From NCBI RefSeq assembly GCF_003369915.1, contig NC_046675.1:15004001-15068000 (forward strand): a stretch of DNA of 64,000 nt, in the 5' to 3' direction. The notes beneath the pieces are model-generated. The model had not been told where the DNA came from. It did no database searches and saw only the letters and a list, made by a program, of their open reading frames with translations. Position numbers and translations under genes: made by a program. Each line of letters starts with the position of its first letter. Position 1 is the first letter of the stretch. The DNA comes from Drosophila miranda. Lineage: Eukaryota; Arthropoda; Insecta; Diptera; Drosophilidae. This document shows positions 61,211-64,000 of this stretch, piece after piece.

Positions 61211-62260
61211 GTTGGGGTTTGCACTTGCGGGTTTTGTTGTTGTTGCTTCTCTCTCTCTCTCTTGTTGTTGTTGTTGTTGTTGTTGTTGGGCTTGAGAGTT
61301 TTGTTTTCTGTTAGTTTCTATCGCACACTATAACTGTTTTTTGATTTGACAATATTTTCAAAATTCAAATTGATATTCGACGATTTGAAAAGATGTCCAA
61401 TTGGAATGGATGCTGCTCCTGCTGCATCTCCTTTTTCTAGTGCTGCCGCTGCTGCTGCTACCGCTGGCCATACACACACACTCAAACACTCGCGTGCTGA
61501 CAATGAAAGGGCGTGCCGCTGCCTGGGCCGCCTTCAAGAAGCAAAAATTTGTATTTTGTTGTACAGAATATCACGAGACGAAACGCGAACACAGAGAGAG
61601 TGAGAGAGAGATAGAGTGTGGGAGTAGATGTTGGGGCTGCGATGCTGCCGATGCTGCGACTGCTGCTGCACTCACTCTTGCACAGAATCAATATACACGG
61701 GAATCTGTTGCGGATTACACTGCTCGGAAACGGGAACCGAGTCGGAATCGGAATCGGTTTCGGGACTGCTGCTGCGCTGCTGCTGCTGCAGCCAGGCGTC
61801 ACGTACTTCGCGTTTGTGCGGGTGTTTTTGGAGCTGCTGCGCGCGAGAGACAACCGTCATGCTCCAAAGTGGCGTTGCAAATGTCGCGTTATAAATCTCA
61901 TAGTCGGGCCACAACACCTCACACACACACATGCATACAGTCGCGCAAATCTAAAGAGAGAGCGCTGCTGCTGCTTGCTCCAACAATAACAAATTTGTAA
62001 AGGCTATGCGCGCGCCCCCACATACACAAAAACACGCACACACTAGCGTATTTTTGCAAATTTTTGTATATACATGTTGCGATTGGTTCTATGTGTGTGT
62101 ACCCATTCGCGCATTTTATGCTCTCTTGCACGCGCATAAACAAAAAAAAAAGAAAACACCACGAACAACAAGATACACTGAACAACGACTCTCTCTCTTT
62201 CTCTCTCACAGTGATATATTCATAAAATATTTACAATTGGCGAAGCGGCACCATTTGTTT
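61211..62260 (-). promoter_or_regulatory. PACS: PACS 5' UTR and promoter region
   Basis: Upstream of the ATG at 61210. Contains a TTG repeat (61261-61288), GA/CT-rich runs suitable for GAGA factor (61247-61262, 61593-61616, 62188-62209) and CTG/CAG-rich tracts (61640-61800). No TATA box or perfect motif 1 was found. The transcription start cannot be fixed; the CA/CT-rich stretch 61915-62210 is a likely upstream limit. Confidence 0.45.
61256..61288. repeat. TTG trinucleotide repeat in the PACS leader
   Basis: CTCTCTCTCTCTTG then about nine TTG units, read as CAA repeats on the transcript strand. Confidence 0.9.
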
Positions 62261-62324
62261 ACGTATTTAATTTTTTTTTTTTTTTTTTTGTTTTAATTGA
62301 TCGTAGCACTTTATCACTTTTGTA

Positions 62325-62440
62325 AAAAAACATCGAGCATCGATGTTTTTCTGCCGATGTTTACTGATATTTTCCGATGTTTTTGCTGATACCGATGTTC
62401 AGTGATGCATCGATGTTTTGCAAAACATCGGTAGCTTAAT
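62325..62440. promoter_or_regulatory. CATCGATG-rich cluster A
   Basis: Repeated words CATCGATG, CCGATGTTT and GATGCATCGATG occur about every 15-20 bases, in both orientations (e.g. GCATCGATGTTTTT, GCAAAACATCGG). These resemble DREF/BEAF-32 (CGATA) sites but are mostly ATCGATG. The cluster lies between divergent PACS and Mettl3. Confidence 0.55.
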
Positions 62441-63050
62441 TTCATATCATTGCGTATTTGTCTTTTGTAAGCAGCAACACAGCAATGCCAAAGTAAGTAA
62501 ACATATTTGACTTAAAATTAATAAAATTTACTATAGATGGTATACATTTGTTTAAATATGAAACTGCGAACGCCGTTAACATCATTCGAAGGCAACCCGT
62601 TGTGTGTTTGGGAAGGGTACTGTTCAGTCACAGACATATAACTTATTAATATTACAGAATAGACAGTACAATCTCATACACAAATACTCATGAATACAAT
62701 TGTCCATGTCACTTCATGTCAATGAATATGACGACACGAAAATTACCTTAGCAACTAAGAATAGACAATTGCACTTGTAAGCTCGAACCCACCAAAAAGG
62801 GTGAAGCAATAAACTACTATTTACTCTATTGCTGCCAAGTAATGAAATGAAATGCACAGAGTAAGTGAACCCTATCTAGGATACCCACTCCGCAGTCCAA
62901 CTGGTTCAAGTTCTAGTTGCGACGACCAAACTGTAGACGGTTTATGTACCGAATACAACCCAGCTTCCGACAACACAATTTTTTAGTTTTAAGAGTTTTT
63001 GTATAATAATAACGCAATAATAATAATAATATAATCAAATGGGAAAGTTT
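62441..63050. other. Intergenic DNA between the two CATCGATG clusters
   Basis: No clear gene. A short candidate leader, CAGCAATGCCAAAGTAAGTA (62477-62496), combines an ATG with a consensus donor, but no convincing downstream exon was found. A TAA/ATA-rich run lies at 63003-63035. Confidence 0.35.
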
Positions 63051-63054
63051 TCAA

Positions 63055-63165
63055 ACATCGATACATCGATGCATCGAAGAATAAATCCGATGTATCAATC
63101 CAACATCGATGTTTGATTTTGATAACATCGATGGACATCGACATCGATGTTTTTATTCAAATTTA
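63055..63165. promoter_or_regulatory. CATCGATG-rich cluster B
   Basis: Second cluster with ACATCGATACATCGATGCAT, CAACATCGATGTTTG, AACATCGATGG and ACATCGACATCGATGTTT. Similar in word content to cluster A ~700 bases away. Confidence 0.55.
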
Positions 63166-63261
63166 CATCACTATCAGATACTAGTGATGTGGTGTATACG
63201 TATTTCATTAAATATTTATGGAATCAACACGTTCTATATTAAATGCGGTATCTAGCGGGAC

Positions 63262-63844
63262 TATCGATAAGACCCTCAGAAATATACCGATGAAAGAATC
63301 GTTTTAGCCCACTTAACCCCCTTTTATTTTAAGAGGTTAGCAACTTGAGTTAGACCGTGGAAATAGAAGATTCCCCCTATCCTTTCTTTCAAATTAAAAA
63401 AAAAAAAAATAATGGCATCTTTCACCTTAGTTCTTGAAGCTTCATTATTTTTGGTTGAATATATTAGCATATCGGTCGACAATGGGTTAATCGTTCTTTG
63501 TCCACGATCGGAAATCATATTCCTCGATTTTGATGTTCGGCCTAAAATTACTAGCTAGATAGGACCCTCAGCACTAAACATATAATTTTATCCGATTGAC
63601 GAACTAATTTTTAATAAGATTGGGTAGTTTAAAAACTTCTTTTCATTGGATTGTGTCTAAAATAAGGTCAACAACAATTAACATATTTGTGAATGGTGTA
63701 CGTTTGCTGTTGCGCAGCAGTGGCGGCTATTTTTCGATACGCAATTGTTTAGGGATAGGTGCGTGAGCGATAGCAACAAAGCGAACCATCTGCATTTAAT
63801 TTAACTTTTGTTTACATCTGCCGCAAAAATTAAATTTTTAAACA
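63262..63844 (+). promoter_or_regulatory. Mettl3: Mettl3 upstream region with a shared composite element
   Basis: TATCGATA (63262-63269) is followed by GACCCTCAGAAATATACCG and TTTTAGCCCACTTAACCCC, the reverse complement of the element found upstream of Rab7. The leader near the gene includes AATTGTTTAGGGATAGGTG and AACAAAGCGAACC (63740-63790). The exact start site is unresolved. Confidence 0.4.
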
Positions 63845-63983
63845 ATGGCGGATGCGTGGGACATAAAAACACTCAAGACGAAGCGGAACACTCTCCGCGA
63901 GAAGCTGGAGAAGCGGAAAAAGGAGCGGATCGAGATACTGTCCGATATACAGGAGGATCAAACAAATCCAAAAAAAGAGCTCG
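63845..63983 (+). CDS. Mettl3: Mettl3 (m6A methyltransferase catalytic subunit), first exon only
   Basis: The ATG at 63845 opens a 46-codon exon starting MADAWDIKTLKTKRNTLREK and continuing with LEKRKKERIEILSDIQEDQT. It closes with a donor, CTCG|GTAGGA, at 63984. The basic, helical N-terminus fits the leader segment of Drosophila Mettl3 (Ime4) as I remember it and is weakly like human METTL3. The catalytic DPPW domain lies beyond the window. Identification rests on the N-terminus only. Confidence 0.72.
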
Positions 63984-64000
63984 GTAGGAAATCGCATTTA

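Noticed and set aside
62880-62960. Possible tRNA (GGTTCAAGTTC resembles a T arm)
   Set aside because: No matching acceptor stem, D arm or A and B box spacing could be found around it.

Overview
The window is animal nuclear DNA, and its gene content and repeat style are those of a Drosophila. The genes have short GT-AG introns. Motif 1 and DRE (TATCGATA-like) promoter elements, a DINE-1/INE-1-type element with a GTCY microsatellite, and a LOA/Bilbo-like retroelement relic point to a fruit fly, probably of the obscura group (inference). Rab7 next to a PACS gene (KrT95D in D. melanogaster) fits Muller element E (cytological 95D in D. melanogaster).

Layout: (1) 1-3256, minus strand: a UBASH3/Sts-type gene (UBA, 2H phosphoesterase, SH3, histidine phosphatase), seven introns resolved, 3' end beyond the left edge. 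(2) 3257-11980: a repeat-rich gap. It holds a decayed LOA-type reverse transcriptase, a decayed spliced gene fragment of unknown identity, and a very young complete LTR element at 5865-9910. That element has long LTRs containing a 36-bp minisatellite, a 4-bp target duplication, and only an aspartic-protease reading frame inside. Degenerate sequence follows. (3) 11985-25072, plus strand: a head-to-tail triplication of a ~3.68-kb unit carrying Rab7, the 5' half of an ACTMAP (actin maturation protease, C19orf54) homologue, and LSm3. LSm3 lies inside the third ACTMAP intron. Only copy 3 keeps complete ACTMAP and LSm3. Only copy 1 keeps the presumed Rab7 promoter and first exon. (4) 26371-61210, minus strand: a complete ten-exon PACS gene (1121 codons by my splice model) spread over 35 kb, with an 18.8-kb first intron. 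(5) 62300-63844: a regulatory gap with CATCGATG-rich clusters. (6) 63845 to the end, plus strand: the first coding exon of Mettl3.

Functional links: Rab7 (late endosome/lysosome traffic) and PACS (cargo sorting) are both membrane-traffic genes. LSm3 (U6 snRNP and mRNA decay), ACTMAP (actin N-terminal processing) and Mettl3 (m6A writer) are housekeeping. I see no operon-like logic beyond the nesting and tandem duplication.

The most unusual feature is the triplicated unit. Its junction carries a 5-bp filler that is a fold-back copy of adjacent sequence. The middle copy is a mosaic, as expected from unequal crossing-over. The LSm3 copies at the junctions are fused to a new 43-residue tail. The third Rab7 copy has an Ala-to-Val change in the guanine-binding SAK motif. 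All calls are from reading the sequence; no database search was possible.
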